Below, one piece after another: positions 27,200 through 39,949 of a stretch of DNA of 64,000 nt. Each line of letters starts with the position of its first letter. Within the stretch, counting starts at the first letter, position 1. The position numbers were made by a program, and so were the translations under genes. The notes under the pieces are model-generated. The model was not told where the DNA came from. It searched no databases and was given only the letters and a program-made list of their open reading frames with translations. This DNA is from Grammothele lineata (taxonomy: Eukaryota; Basidiomycota; Agaricomycetes; Polyporales; Polyporaceae), in NCBI GenBank assembly GCA_002150815.3, contig NDFF03000047.1, forward strand, positions 124,001-188,000, given 5' to 3'.

Positions 27200-28722
27200 A
27201 TGGCGCTATCAGAGACGAACGCCCAGCTCGTCGGGCTCTTCCTCGAGTGTTTCCTCACAGGTGAGCTCCCACCGCGCTTACCGCATATGCGCACGGTTAT
27301 GTGTGGAAGAGAGGGGGGGTCTGATAGCAGTGTTTTGTAGGCGTGTATTACGTGTATTGCTACCGATGCATGGTCATTCTGAGACAGAAGTGGAGGGATG
27401 GGGTGATGTCGCTCTGGCTGCCTATGGCTTGTGTCTTCATTTTCGTGGTCATCACTTGCGTACGTGCCTTTATCCGACCTTTGTCGAAAGCTCTACGAGA
27501 GTGGCTTATCCCGGGTCCCGTTCTGCTGCAGGACTTCGTGACGGAAGTGATTAGAGGATACGAAGCTTTCGGTATCCACGATGGCCAGAAAGTAGCGAAT
27601 CCAGTTGTGTATTTTCGCAACATCTCGGGGCCCACAACGTTGGCCAAGGGCGTGTTCACCGCGATGCTCGCCATGTTCTCAGACATCATTATCGTAAGTC
27701 GCCCGTATCGACCGCCTGTGGGGTTCAGCGCTTCATCGTGCATGAGTAGGTGTACCGTACGATGGCAGTTTGGGCCTTCCAGTGGTGGATAGCCGTCATT
27801 CCTATAGGTCTCCTCATTTCTAGCTGGGGTGCGTACGAGGGTGCATTCCTTGTATACGTCGTTAAAGCTAACAGATACAATAGGCGTGGGTATCTGGTCC
27901 GTTTGGACAGAGTTCGATACCGGGGTAGTGGACGAGGTCACCGCCATTCTCGACATCGGCATCCGCGTCCGGTATTTCTTCATCCTCACGATATGCCTCA
28001 ACTTCCTATGCGCAGGTGAGCTGAATTCTCCATGAGCCGTATGTATTGTGGACATTTACCGAGCGCGATCTTCCAACAGCTTTGATCTGCTGGAAGATTT
28101 GGAGCGTCACGTCCCAGACATCCGCACATCTCGGGAGCGGTAATCCCACAAAACGAATCATTCATGCCGTCGTCGAGTCGGGTGCGCCTTTTGGAACGTT
28201 TCATGCTCGATGTCGAACTTACACGGCTCCATGATTGTACAGCTGCGCTCTATTGCATCACCCTGCTAGCACTCATCATCTCCAACGCGACGAGTTCAAA
28301 TACGTTCTTCATCTTCCTCAGCGTGGTGCGTACCGTCCACTCTCTTCAGGCATACATCCGTAGGCTGACCACACCCTCCCCCCCCACAGCTTCCCCCCGT
28401 AAACGCCATCGTCTTCTCCCTCCTCATCGTCCGGCCCGCCGCGACCCAATACGACTCCCGCCAATCCATGTCCACATGGCGGATAACGCCCTACGGCACG
28501 ACCGCGACCGCGATGAGCTTCGCGACCGCCGCGCGCGCCACGCGCTTCTCTGAAGGGGACACCACCACGACCACAGCCGTGACACGGTCTGGACAGGGGG
28601 AGCCGGTCGGGATCAACCTCGATTCGATGTCGATGTCGATGTCGCGCACGGATAGCTTGAGCGGCCCGCACTTTGCGGAGAACGAGGAGCTGTGCAAGGC
28701 GGCGAGGGACTCGCCGGTTTGA
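27200..28722 (+). CDS. 7TM-B: seven-transmembrane protein, longest tail, 356 aa
   Basis: Paralogue of 7TM-A with the same eight exons and phases: 27200-27260, 27341-27459, 27532-27693, 27750-27828, 27884-28015, 28080-28181, 28243-28325, 28390-28722. Exon 2 carries one extra codon (a Val in RDGVMSLW). The tail is the longest of the set, about 95 residues after TM7. It is Thr/Ser-rich and contains a triplicated Ser-Met run encoded by TCGATG repeats (28624-28641), then PHFAENEELC and the end DSPV. Subfamily A/B/C/F by its first exon (NAQLVGLFLECF). Divergent from the MFS gene. It is followed on the same strand by P450-1. Unknown function. Confidence 0.93.
28624..28641 (+). repeat. In-frame TCGATG x3 microsatellite in 7TM-B tail
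   Basis: Three perfect hexamers give a Ser-Met-Ser-Met-Ser run in the predicted cytosolic tail. The other six copies lack it, which suggests recent slippage. Confidence 0.8.
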
Positions 28723-30233
28723 TGAAGACCGTGCTCGTGCTTGTGTTTGTGTTTTTGCTGTACTATACCACCTTCTCCTTCGTGCGCTTTCTGTAGCCTG
28801 TCTCCCATTAAGGATCATTATAGATCTGTACTTTCCGGCCCGTAACAAACCCTGTGAAGTTTTCGGAGTCGATGACGGATACCTTGTAATGTACATGTAG
28901 CCTATAGTCTGGATATTGGATACCCGTTACGACATGATGTTATATCGCCTGCGGCTCATATTACGGCCTTCTGGTAACTGCTACGCGGTGGGTGCCATGG
29001 CGGCGAGGCCGCCCAACCCGGGTGAACTGTGAACATGGATGAGGACCAGCACGTGCGTAGCAACTCCTCGGGACCTGCCGGAAAGTACCAAAGGCGCCCA
29101 GTACGGTCTCACAGCGCTCAGGCTTGTGTACCGTCTTCCCTTGCTTCGACCAGTGCCTTCGCCCTGGCAGATCTCTTCGCTGCTCTCCACGCTCTCACCT
29201 CCCAGGATCGGATCAAGTCGAGCTAAAGATCAGTCACTTATGTTAACGCGAACTCTGAGTCTGAACCCAGCTCCGAGGCGCTGGGGTCCCCCGCGCGCAC
29301 GCTTTCGTCGAACTTTCCACCACCACCACGCCGCTCTCCGGCCGGGAGCGGAGAAACTCCGCTTCTCGTCCGCTTGGAGCTTCCATGCAGCACTTCGGGA
29401 CTCGGTTCCGGTCGCCAAGCTCCCGCCCTCCTTCGCCCAGTCGCGCCTCTCCCCAAGGAATTCCCAAGGATCCGAATTCCAGCGCCGCGCCCGCGCCCGC
29501 ACGCACCGCTCAGCCCAAACGCGCCGTCTCGTACGTATTTTCCTCGCCGAGCGGCGCGCGCTGGCTGCACGGATCCACGCAGCTGTACGCTCAGCACCGC
29601 TGGAGTACGTCTGAGGACAGCGCTGAGACCGCAGCAACCTTTGCCCAGACGCCACGAAGCCCCCGCGGCCAGCGCGACCCAGTGCGTGCGGCACTGCCGC
29701 AGCACTAGAGCCACTTGCCGCATGACGCACGAGGCCGGGCCCCACGCGCGGCACACACCAGAAAGAGAACGTTCAAGCCCGGGAGCCGTAAGTACCGCGC
29801 GCGGGGGCCTTGCCAATATCGGGCCTTCTGCTGCGTCTGTTCGACGTGGGGTGCGCTGTGGGAGGCTGAGGTAGAGGCTCTGCCCACTTCAAAGCTTCCA
29901 TCTGTCTTACAGCTCCCAATCACCCTTCTCTTCGCACCCGCCGTCAGACAGCCCGAGCTCAAGCCAGCGCTGATGTCGATGAGGCCGTGTGTGTGCGAAC
30001 CTCGAGGAGAATGTCAGGGCAGAATCTTTTAGAACGCGCGAAGGGGGGAAAGGGAAAGTCGCGCCTTCCGGTGCTCATGAGAAGCATCACCGGAGTCTCG
30101 TGGGCCTTCCCCCAGGCTCGCGCTTCTTCCAACCTGGTGCGCGGATACAAATCTGCGCTTCTGGGCGTTTGGCCCGCTGAACCGTTTTGCGTGCTTGTGC
30201 TCCGTCCGCTCCGGCTCGTCTGCAGTGCTAGCC
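28723..30233. other. Intergenic between 7TM-B and P450-1
   Basis: 1.5 kb. GC-rich, with long open frames on both strands at 29039-29874 that overlap one another and resemble no protein. A small hairpin (AGCGGAG, three-A loop, CTCCGCT) lies near 29346-29362. It should hold the P450-1 promoter, but no clear TATA box is seen. Confidence 0.45.
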
Positions 30234-32708
30234 ATGCAACTCTCCCTCGCCTCACTCTTCTTTGCCGTCTTAGCGGCTTACCTAGTCTTCTCTTCGGCGA
30301 GGTCATGGTACAGGACGAGGGGTCTTCGCAACCTCCCGGGTCCGCCAGCGACGTCATTCGTGCTTGGTAGGGTTTCTCCTCTTGAATGTCGTCAATCCAG
30401 GTCGCTAAGACAATATCGTGTGACCTTCCACTAGGCGCAGCGAGGGAAATGTACTCGCCCTTTAGCCTCCCGTTCCGCCTAAAGGTCTTCACCGAATATG
30501 GGCGCCTTGTCCGAATACCGACTCTCTTGGGCGTAAGTCCCCTCCGAAATTTGCGCAGGATGACATGCTGAACGGCCTCAAATGTAGGACTCTGTCATCG
30601 CGACGTCCGATCCTCTGGCAGTTGCAGCGCTCATCAATGACAAAGACTCGACCTGGGATCTTCCTACCTTCTTCCTCGAGTGCGTTTTTCCATTTACTAT
30701 GTGCTTATATCAAGCATGCTTACTCAGAACCTTCTGCCATTGCAGCATGATGGACATCGTCTTCGGGCCCAGCCTCGTCGGAGTCCGAGGTATGACGTCA
30801 CTTCTTCCTCCAGCCAAACGCTTTGCTTACTCGTCAAGCGTATAGGCGCGGAACACCACAAACAGCGCAAGATGCTCAACCCGATCTTCGGGGTCCCGCG
30901 CCTACGCAGGATGGTGCCCATGCTTAATGACATCGCGCGACAGGTACGTTGAGTCGCTCTCAGTCATCGTTCTCGCCGCGTTCTCTCCGGAGTCTGACTT
31001 GTGATCCCGCGTTGCAGCTGACAGACACGCTGAAATACCGCGTGGGCAGCCACCCGACCGAAGTGGACATCTCGCTTCTGCTCAACGGGTACATTCTCGA
31101 GTGCGTCGGGCGTACCGCGCTCGGCCGATCGTTCGGCGCGCTCGACCAGGACGGGACAGAGTACAGTCGCGCTCTGCGGCGGTTCGGGTGCGTGCCCTCG
31201 CTCCCCTCGCGCGTCTTCGTTAGAGACTGACCAGGACCCCAGGCGTGCGATCTCGAAAATGCAGCTCCTCTTCCGCTTCCTCCCCTGGGTCCGGCGCACC
31301 TTCCCCCCCTGGCTCCTCCGGGTGTGTGCGGAGCGCGCGCCGCTGCAGGCCATCCGCGACCTCGTCGACATCTCGGACAAGGTCACAGCGGAATCGAGGG
31401 GGATCTTGCAGGAGAAGGAGAGCAAGCTCGGGGAGAAGGCTGCTCATGGGGATGGAGAGGTGGAGGGGGAGGGAGAGGGGAAGGATCTGATGAGTACACT
31501 TGGTTAGTGACGTCGTTTTCGCCGCGTATCGCATCGTGTCCTGACACAATTCACGACCTCTGCAGTACGCCAGAACGCTGTGTCGTCCGTCTCGGAGGCG
31601 CTCTCCAACGCTGCGCTCATAGGCCAGATGTCGTACGTGTCCCACGACCCCCGTTCTCGTCCGCTTCGCCAACTAACTCGAAAACATGTCGTGCACGCAC
31701 AGAACATTGCTCATCGCGTCGACAGACACGACCTACGTCACGACCACGCGCGTCATGGACCTCCTCGCGAACCACCCCGCCGTCCAGTCGAAACTTAGAG
31801 AAGAGCTCGTCGCGGCGACCAAAGGTGCTGGCCGGCACTTGTCCGAGCTCGATCACGATGCGTATGGATCTCTGCCGTACTTGGACGCCGTTGTGCGTGA
31901 GACGCTGCGGATGTTGGTTGGCTTTATTCTACTTCTATGTCTTGGTGCTCATTCATGGTGTTTTCAGGTACCCTGCGTTCCAAGTGACCAACCGCATGTA
32001 CGTCCCTCATCCCTCCTACGCCCGATGCGGAATCGCTAACATCTTCCACTCGCAACCGCTGCAGGTCTGACACAGACCAAGTCCTCCCCCTCTCTGCACC
32101 CATCACCGGGCGCGACGGGCGCGAGATCCGCGAGCTCTTCGTCCCCGCAGGCACGCTCGTGGTCGTCAACAACATGGGCATCAACTACGACAAGGGCCTC
32201 TGGGGCGCGGACTCGCACGAGTGGCGCCCCGAGCGCTGGCTGAAGCCGCTCCCAGGGAGTGCGGGCTCTGCTGCGCGGTATCCGTTGGTGTATTCGCAGA
32301 TGTGCGTGAATATCCGACGTTAGGGTCGTGGCTAGAGTGTATGCTTATGAAGTTATGGATGCAGGGCCACGTTCGGGGGCGGGCCTAGGGCGTGCATGTA
32401 AGCCCATTTTATACGTTCTGTATGCCAATCCCTCCTCTGACCTCGTCTTCCTACAGCGGCTACAACCTAGCCATCATCGAGATGAGTTCGTCGCGCTTCC
32501 TTTCTCATCCCCCGCAAACCCCAGGCCGCTTACCGGACGTCTTTCCTACATAGAAATTGCCGTCGCGCACCTCATCACGACCTTCGAGTTCGCGCCCTCA
32601 GCCGAGAAGGAGGTCGTCTGGCGCCTCGCGGGGGTCATCTCGCCCACTGTGAAGGGGTCACAGGCGACGATGCCTGAGCTGCCTGTTAGGGTGAAGCGTA
32701 TTGAATAG
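30234..32708 (+). CDS. Cytochrome P450 monooxygenase 1, 551 aa
   Basis: ER-anchored heme monooxygenase. Fourteen exons: 30234-30366, 30435-30532, 30588-30679, 30746-30789, 30846-30943, 31018-31187, 31243-31502, 31566-31632, 31703-31912, 31968-31997, 32065-32301, 32365-32397, 32457-32485, 32554-32708. The N-terminal anchor is followed by the proline hinge LRNLPGPPA. The I-helix reads ASTDTT (326-331), the ExxR of the K-helix is ETLR (387-390), PERW is at 456-459, and the heme loop is FGGGPRACIG with Cys490. That loop is split by an intron after the Cys codon. Exons 10, 12 and 13 are only 29-33 nt. All phases close, so the gene is intact. The substrate is unknown. Family naming needs database comparison. 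The fungal class resembles fatty-acid or terpenoid hydroxylases in overall motif layout. Close paralogue of P450-2. Confidence 0.95.
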
Positions 32709-34052
32709 AATAGACTGTGTACTAGGGGTTGTGAGAGTGGGTCTGGGGGCCGGCGGACGCGATCGAGCTCGGTTCTCCGTTGACCAGTCGCTTGAATCAC
32801 TGCCTTGAGCTGGAGAAGTGTTGATCAATCATTGATTCATTCTATGTATAACAGACAATCCATCTTCTCTTGGCCACCTTCTCTTCCTTTCGACACAGAA
32901 GATTGTAACCACGGTTCTATTCGTCTTAACAATCGACGTCTTGAAGAGATTAGGTTCCAAAACCGCGCGGATCCTCTTCTCACTCGGATGAGAAGATGTC
33001 TTCCACTGGCACTCGTGCCTGGAGGGAGCGGCGTATAGCGCGACTCAGACTACACTTTTCAGCAAGGCTGTCTAGGCGAAGGTCCAGACGTCACTGGCCC
33101 GAAGGTCCTCAGGACTCGACCTCGAGCATGCAAGGGGAGCAACTAGTATCGGCAGGCAAATGTTACCTCCCAAATTGGGAAATTCGATCAAATTTTGGAC
33201 CGCGAGGTTGTCGGGAATCCCCGCAATGCAGTTTCTCCCTTTCCTCCTCCACACCAACTGCTGGGACGACAACGATGCGAGCGCCACAACGCTGAACCCT
33301 GTATCAAACCGCTGATGGTGTTTCAAGGACGGGATAGTGCCAACAGCCACTCGATGGGCCATCGCGGAAGAGCCGTGCTCCGACCTCGCAGGTGCCGGAC
33401 GTAGGCTCGAATCGCTCCAGCTCGGCGACGCAGTCATTATAAACTCTAATTCACCCACGTTGGGTAGTGATAGTCGGCGGTGCCGGGCCTGGTATCATTG
33501 GTATGTGCTATACTGCCACTAGACCATCTCACACTGCGCCCTCAATTCATTGTCAGCAGAGTCTCTCGGCGGGGGGCCTCGTCCTCATCCTCGAGCTCCA
33601 GGGCGCATGATCCATGGGCAGTACCAGTATAGCTTCTTCGGAGCTCCCCCGTCCCCGATTCTTCCCGGCTCGTACGTATCGGACGCCGAGAGATGTATTG
33701 GACTTCCAGCGGCTGTTTGCACTTCTTTGATACTGCGCACGTTTCGGAGCAATCCAGCTTCTCCAGAGTCATGCGCCATAGAAGGTCCGAACGTCTGTTC
33801 TTCACACGAGCCCGGGAGCTGAGCAATGTCGACTTACACGCCGACAGGTGAGCACACGGTGTTCGGAGATGCACAAAACTTTGTGTTTGAAGCCCCACTT
33901 TCCCCGGCTTGATGAAGCGCTCGCCTTAAGAAGGTGCAGTGCGCGTTGCGTAGGCTCATGAAGGGCGTCCCTTCCACTCGTCACCACTCCCTCAATTTGC
34001 CGACCGGTTCACAGTCTATACGAGCGCTCCACGGGTGGTAACCTCCGCACAC
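32709..34052. other. Intergenic between P450-1 and 7TM-C
   Basis: 1.34 kb, same-strand spacer. Short open frames on both strands (for example 33550-33822) show no domain or splice chain. Nothing is called. Confidence 0.5.
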
Positions 34053-35502
34053 ATGACGGACATTTCAGAGGCGAACGCCCAGCTCATCGGGCTTTTCTTG
34101 GAGTGTTTTTTCACCGGTGCGTAGGCTGCTTTCCGGTTTCAGAACTAGAGGTACCTGGTAGCTGAACATCCCTATTCGTAGGCGTATATTACGTGTACTT
34201 CGTTCAATGCATCGGTATTGTAAGGCGGAAAATGCACGATGGGATGTCCATCTGGCTCCCCGCTGCCGGCGTCTTCATCTTCATCATCGCAACCTGTGTA
34301 CGTCTAGATGGCAACGCCGATCCCTGACCGTCGTTCATTGACTACGCTGCAGGATTTCGTGACGGAGGTGATCAGAGGCTACCAAGCCTTTAGCGTCCCG
34401 GACGGAAAGTTGGTGTCAGATCCCACCACCTATTTCAGGATCATATCAGGATCTACGACGCTCGCAAAGGGCGTCTTCACCGCCATGCTGGCCATGTTCT
34501 CTGATATCCTCATTGTGAGCTGCAAGTCATCAGCGTTGCGTGGGGCAACGAGAGTCTCACAATATCGTCGATAGGTGTACCGGACTTTGGTGGTATGGAA
34601 CTTTAACTGGTGGATTATCGTGATCCCCATTGGCCTCCTCATCGCTAGCTGGGGTACGTGTTCGTCTACTGTGGCTATTGATTTCATTCTGATGGCGTCT
34701 GTAGGTGTTAGTGTCTGGTCATTGTGGACGGAATTCAACACCGGGGTGGCTGATTTGAAGGCCATTCTGAACATCAGCGCTCGCGTTCGATACTTCTTCA
34801 TCCTGACAATATGCCTGAACTTCCTCTGTGCCGGTGAGTTATATAGCGTGACGAGCCTTGGGACGTTTGGCTAACCTTGGACAACAGCACTGATCTGCTG
34901 GAAAATCTGGAGTATCACCTCCAAGACTGCGCCAAGCGTCGTCGGATCGCATCCTGCAGCGAGAATCATGCACGCTGTCGTCGAGTCTGGTAAGCCCCTT
35001 CTGCTTAATTTGTCAGCTTGCGCTAACGTGCCCGCCGCGTCACTTAGCTGCTTTGTACTGCTTCACACTGCTCGCACTCATCGTCTCCAACGTCACCAAC
35101 TCAAACACGTTCTTCATATTCCTCAGCATGGTGCGGATCCTATCTCCTAATCATCTTGTTATGCTTCTTTTCTGACTTCTTTCATTGGAACGTGTACAGC
35201 TACCGCCCATCAACGCCATCGTATTCTCCATCCTCATCGTACGCCCGCAAGCAACACAACCAGATTCGCACACCTTCGTCTCGACGCTCAAGATCTCGCC
35301 GTACCGCACCGGCTCCTTCTCGACGAGCCGCGCCTCCAGAGCGGTCCGGACCGAGGGCAGTACGACCATCGGCACGCGTTCCGCGCCCGGCGCTGGGACG
35401 CCGTTCGAGGTCGGGATCAGCCTCGAGCGTGTCACGCGCACGGACTCGGATAGCCCCCACTTTGCGGACAACGACGACTTCTACAAGAGCTCGCCGGTCT
35501 GA
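34053..35502 (+). CDS. 7TM-C: seven-transmembrane protein, 345 aa
   Basis: Same eight-exon plan: 34053-34116, 34182-34297, 34353-34514, 34575-34653, 34705-34833, 34888-34989, 35048-35130, 35200-35502. Exon 5 is one codon shorter than in the other copies (129 nt), in the loop before TM5. The first exon (MTDISEANAQLIGLFLECFF) is nearly identical to that of 7TM-F, which suggests these two are recent relatives despite lying 14 kb apart. The tail of about 85 residues carries FEVGISLERVTR, then PHFADNDDFY, and ends SSPV. Convergent with P450-2. Unknown function. Confidence 0.93.
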
Positions 35503-36245
35503 TCGTGCGTCCGGTCTCGGTCTCGGTCTCCTAGCGTCTTATTCCCCGCCCTCTCCTGTTGCAAGGAGATCTGTACGATATCATGATATTGACGGTGTAT
35601 TTTATGTGGGAACAATGACGCCCCTGGCAGGCTGCGAGAGTGCTAATGACACCGTGATGGAAAGATGTTCCTTTGCGTGCTTGGAAAGGTAAATGAGGGC
35701 TTGTGGCGAGACGATCTATGCATTTCGGCGAGGCGCTTCGGCCAATCAGCTTCGACCGGGTCCCCGCTGAAGTTGAAGGCGTCCTATCCCCACGATGACA
35801 GCCATATTCAATTCCAGTGAGGTAAATGCTCGCAGTATCAGAAGCTGATGTCGTTACTGAACGTGAACATCAGCGAAAAAGGAAGTTATCTTCGCTCATC
35901 GAATTACGGCCACACGACCCCGGCACGAAATTTCAGAGTCCGCACCTTCTGCTGATAAAGGTGCACCTCAGCATCTTCTTCAAGTACCTGTAACGGAATC
36001 CGGCGATTTCCGTGAAATATGACTTGAACGTTCCAGACGAGCCTAAGGACTCAGTAGTTTCGTCAGAGCTGACGTTGGCATAGCCGTCAGACTTATCATT
36101 GCGGAACCGCTCTGCGGACCATTCGGTATAGCACATTGGTATGTCAATATGGCGCTGGCTCACACAGGAACTACTTCTCCTTTGCAGCGCGCGAGGACAA
36201 AACGTGATACTGCCAAATGGACACTCCTTCAAGCCGATATCCTCC
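35503..36245. other. Convergent 3' flanks of 7TM-C and P450-2
   Basis: 743 bp. It begins with a triplicated GGTCTC hexamer just after the 7TM-C stop. No further gene is seen. Confidence 0.5.
35513..35530. repeat. GGTCTC x3 tandem hexamer
   Basis: Three perfect copies 11 bp after the 7TM-C stop codon. Probably simple slippage. Confidence 0.75.
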
Positions 36246-38674
36246 TTACTCGACACGAGAAACCCTGAGAGGCAGCTCGGGCATCGCGGACTGCGATCCC
36301 TTGACGGTCGGCGAGACGACCCCTGCCAAACGCCAGACGACCTCCTTCTCCATCGACGGTGCGAATTCGAAGGCCGCAACGAGGTGCGACACTGCGATCC
36401 CTAGAAATCGAACACGGCGTTGTGTCAGTGACGGTGTTAGTGAGCGACGGAGACCAGAACAGGAAGTATACGTACTGATCTCTGAGAGGGCCATATTGTA
36501 ACCGCTGCGGACGGAACAAGGGTGTCAAAACTAGCACGACCAGAGACGAAGCGCAGATGAACTCGCATGCACGCTCTTGCGCCCCCTCCAAACGTCGCTC
36601 TAGATGCCCGAGAGATGAGTAAGTTACGTTTGTGGGTTGCAGGATAAAGCTCAACTGGAAACGCACATGTGGGAGTATACACAGGGGTACCGCGCCGCAG
36701 CGACGCTCTCCGGGAGAGGCTCGAGCCACCGCTCGGGTCGCCACACATGAGCGTCTGCACCCCAGAGGGAGCGGTCGTAGTTGATACCGACGTTGTTGAC
36801 TACGAGAAGTGTCCCTGCTGGGATGAAGAGCTCGTGCACTTCACGGCCGTCGCGGCCAGTTATGGGGGTGGAGAGCGGGAGGACCTGATCGTTCTCAGAC
36901 CTAGTACGGATTGGATCGACCATATCAGCGATGTGGCGAGAGAAGAATATACAACACCCGAGGAAGACATACATTCGACTGTCGACCTGGAACGCGGGGT
37001 ACCTATAGCTCAACATAAGTCAGTTATCGCGGGAGAAACGGCATGATTCATACATGCGCAGCGACTCTCTGATGATGGCGTCCAAGTAGCGAAGGGACCC
37101 ATAGTCTTCGTGGCCGAACTGTGAAAGTTCTCGGCCTGCACCCTTCGTTGCCGCCACAATCTCCTCTCTCAATTTTGCTTGGATGTCCTGGTGGTGGGCC
37201 AGAAGATCCACAACGCGAGTGATGGTGGAGCCCGTCGTGTCCGATGCGGCAAGAAGGAGCATGCTAGAGGGGTTGTGTACAACGCCGTCAGCTCTTACGT
37301 AGATGGATCGCAGGAGTGGGCGTGGCGGCGTACGCAATTTGTCCCATCAGTGCATCCTTCGACAAAGCCTCAGAAGCGGACGACTTCGCATTCTGACGAA
37401 CTGCAGTGCCAAAACGTCTTAACGGTCCACAGAACCCAACACGCACATCATAGAGTCACATACCGAGGATACTGATGATATCGTTGTCGTCTTCATCGTC
37501 TTCAGACATTTTATCCATACGACCTTGCTTCTCCTGAACGATATCCCGAGATTCCGCGCAAGCTGCATCCGAAATCTCCACGAGATCGCGCACTCCAGCC
37601 AGCGGGGAATGTTTTGCGCAGAGTCGCAAAAGCCAAGCCGGAGATACACGCTGAACCCAAGGGAGGAATCGGAGCAACAGCTGGACTTTTGAGATGGACC
37701 GCCTGACGGAGTATGTCAAGGTCAAACCGGATCACTAACATATGGAACACGAGTGCTGGATGTACGCACCCGAACCGCCTTAGACTGCGACTATACGGCG
37801 TCCCATCGCCGTCAAGTGCACCGAATGATCGGCCGAGCCCTGCGCGCCCAACACATTCTAGAGCATACCCGCTGATCAGGTGCGAGACATCCACTTCTTT
37901 TCGCGGGGCGTCGACGTTCTTGTGCAGCGTATCCACCAACTGTAAGTAAGGTCAGTCAAAGTGGTGGAGCGCAAATCAGTGAAACGATGCTGCTCACTTG
38001 TTGCGCCACTGAATTGAGTGCGGGGACCATCTTGCGAACACGGGGCACGCCAAAGATCGGATTGAGCATTTTCCTCTGCTTGTAATGCTCCATCCCTATG
38101 CGGCGTGAGAACAGAGTTACTCCTCAAGAAAGATGCATCATCTTACCTCTGACACCGACGAGACTGGGACCGAAGACGACGTTCATTAAACTATCGTTAA
38201 GGGATAAGTATGTGCTAGCTCCGCACACAAGGGGATAATACCCACTCGGTAAAATATTTTGGGAGGTCGAAAGAAGAATCTCTTCCATTGAGGAGGGTTC
38301 CTACTGCAAGAGGGTCTGAGACGGCGATGATAGAGTCCTATTCGCATTATCAGTCAGTACCAGAAATCTAGTAAAAATCACGATGTGTGCGTACCCCAAA
38401 GAGGACCGGAATTCGGACAACACGTCCGTATTCAGTGAAGACCTTCATGCGATACGGAAGACTAAGGGGCTGGTACATCTCCTTTGCCACGCCTAGTTTT
38501 GACTTTCAGTTGTCAGAAGCGCGCAAATCGGACCACGACCTACGTACCGAGAATGAAGGACGTCGCCTGAGGACCTGGAAGGTTTCGGAGAGACCTTGCC
38601 TTGTGCCATTTCTTTGCGAACGACAGAAGCAGAAAAGGGGTAATGATAGCAAGCCCGACAATCAACATGGCCAT
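36246..38674 (-). CDS. Cytochrome P450 monooxygenase 2, 541 aa, paralogue of P450-1
   Basis: Fourteen exons with the same phases as P450-1: 38674-38548, 38492-38395, 38337-38246, 38190-38147, 38095-37998, 37939-37770, 37702-37464, 37400-37334, 37263-37054, 37002-36973, 36900-36667, 36599-36567, 36504-36476, 36400-36246. Ten exons have exactly the same length as in P450-1. The others differ by whole codons: exons 1, 7 and 11. The N-terminal anchor is followed by LRNLPGPQA. The I-helix is AASDTT (317-322), the K-helix ESLR, and the heme loop FGGGARACIG with Cys480. The gene is intact. Intron 12 appears to use a GC donor (GCGAGT) where P450-1 has GTAAGC. The start is the first of two in-frame ATGs (MAM...). 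Opposite orientation to P450-1. Same strand as UbiA-2, which lies next upstream. Confidence 0.94.
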
Positions 38675-39949
38675 GGATGGATGAAATGTCTAGCGAAGGG
38701 CAATGCGCATCGGCACTTCCACTTCCGTGGGGGGAGACGAAGTTAGTGTTACCACTTATACGTCTACGGTGGAGATGCTTCTAGTCGGCGCTATCCCAAA
38801 TACCATCGCCTTCGCGCCCAACAAGGCTTCGCGTGCGCGGAGCCCATACCCGAGCGGCTCGAACTCCGCAGAGTCGCTGGAGAACCTGATAGAGATTGAA
38901 GTCAAACGCGGGTAGCGCCGCCGCCCGCAGGATGCATGCACTGTCTGCTTAGCGACGAATCGCCCTCGTGGGTCCATTAGCGCCAAGAACCGCTCCCGCT
39001 CCTCCTCGAGGATGCCAGTGCCGAGGATCGCACCGTGAAGGCAATCCCTCTGCCTACTACACTGCCGTAAAATTTTTGCGCACGATGACGTCGAGCGTAC
39101 AGGCAAGGGGAGCATCTGCTGCAATGATCTGGCGGAGCTGTGCCCCGCCTCCTACTCCCGATGTTTTGCTAGGACAGAGATTTGAGTATCGCTTGAGTGA
39201 GCAATGCGGGAGTGTTGTTCCGTCACTGAATTATACAGTGAGTATGTCAACAATCAGGACGTCCACGAGTAAACTTCGACGTACTGCTTCCGCAGACCCA
39301 TATGTCCATGACGAGTCAGGAAGCGCATACGGTTATGTTACTCGGGCAAATCCCGCGATGGACGCGTAAGTTTGAGGGAACGCAACGGATGTTGTGGATG
39401 AATTTGATGCGACGCGCGAAGGTGGAGTGAGACAACATGCATCGGCGTCAGCGGCCCAATCCGTGAACCGCATCTCGGCAAAACGCTATTCCCGTCCAAA
39501 GTTTGATCCGCTCAGTTCGATGTCGCGGTATTGCCCTCTTTGGTTGGAATCATCCGAAATTTAGATTTTCCTCGTACTACCCCACTTCAGCCCACATATG
39601 TAGTGATGTTGGCGGTACAGGGTTGCACCGTTGTGGGTTCTAGTCACTACGAGTTCACTACTGGGCAGAACGTCGGGTAACCGTAATCTATGTTCTAATA
39701 GGTTAGCTATATATTAGCATGAGTATCGTATGTAGATGTCGTACGCCGGGAAACTTCCCGGACGAGTTGGTACGTTGGAAAGAACTACCCTAAACAAGGA
39801 CGCTGTCCTCTAAGTCCATACCGTAGTGATACAGAATTACAAGAAATCAATAGGGAGAAAAGGGGAAAACGATGCGAGCCTCCGACACTGAGTCTACCTC
39901 TAGGGAAAGGGAGCAGTAGAGGAGAGCGGTGGAGCACAGCAAACGGAGG
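38675..39949. other. Intergenic upstream of P450-2 and downstream of UbiA-2
   Basis: 1.27 kb. A minus-strand frame at 38756-39124 (contains ERERFLALMDPRGRFVAKQT) looks mildly coding-like but has no start, splice chain or family that I recognise. The right part (39500-39850) is AT-richer and featureless. Confidence 0.4.

Noticed and set aside
29039..29874. Four long overlapping frames on both strands (166-192 codons)
   Set aside because: Mutually antisense, GC-rich, Arg/Ala-rich, with no domain or splice logic.
39600..39850. AT-rich stretch as a possible origin or transposon end
   Set aside because: No terminal inverted repeat, target-site duplication or coding remnant was visible.
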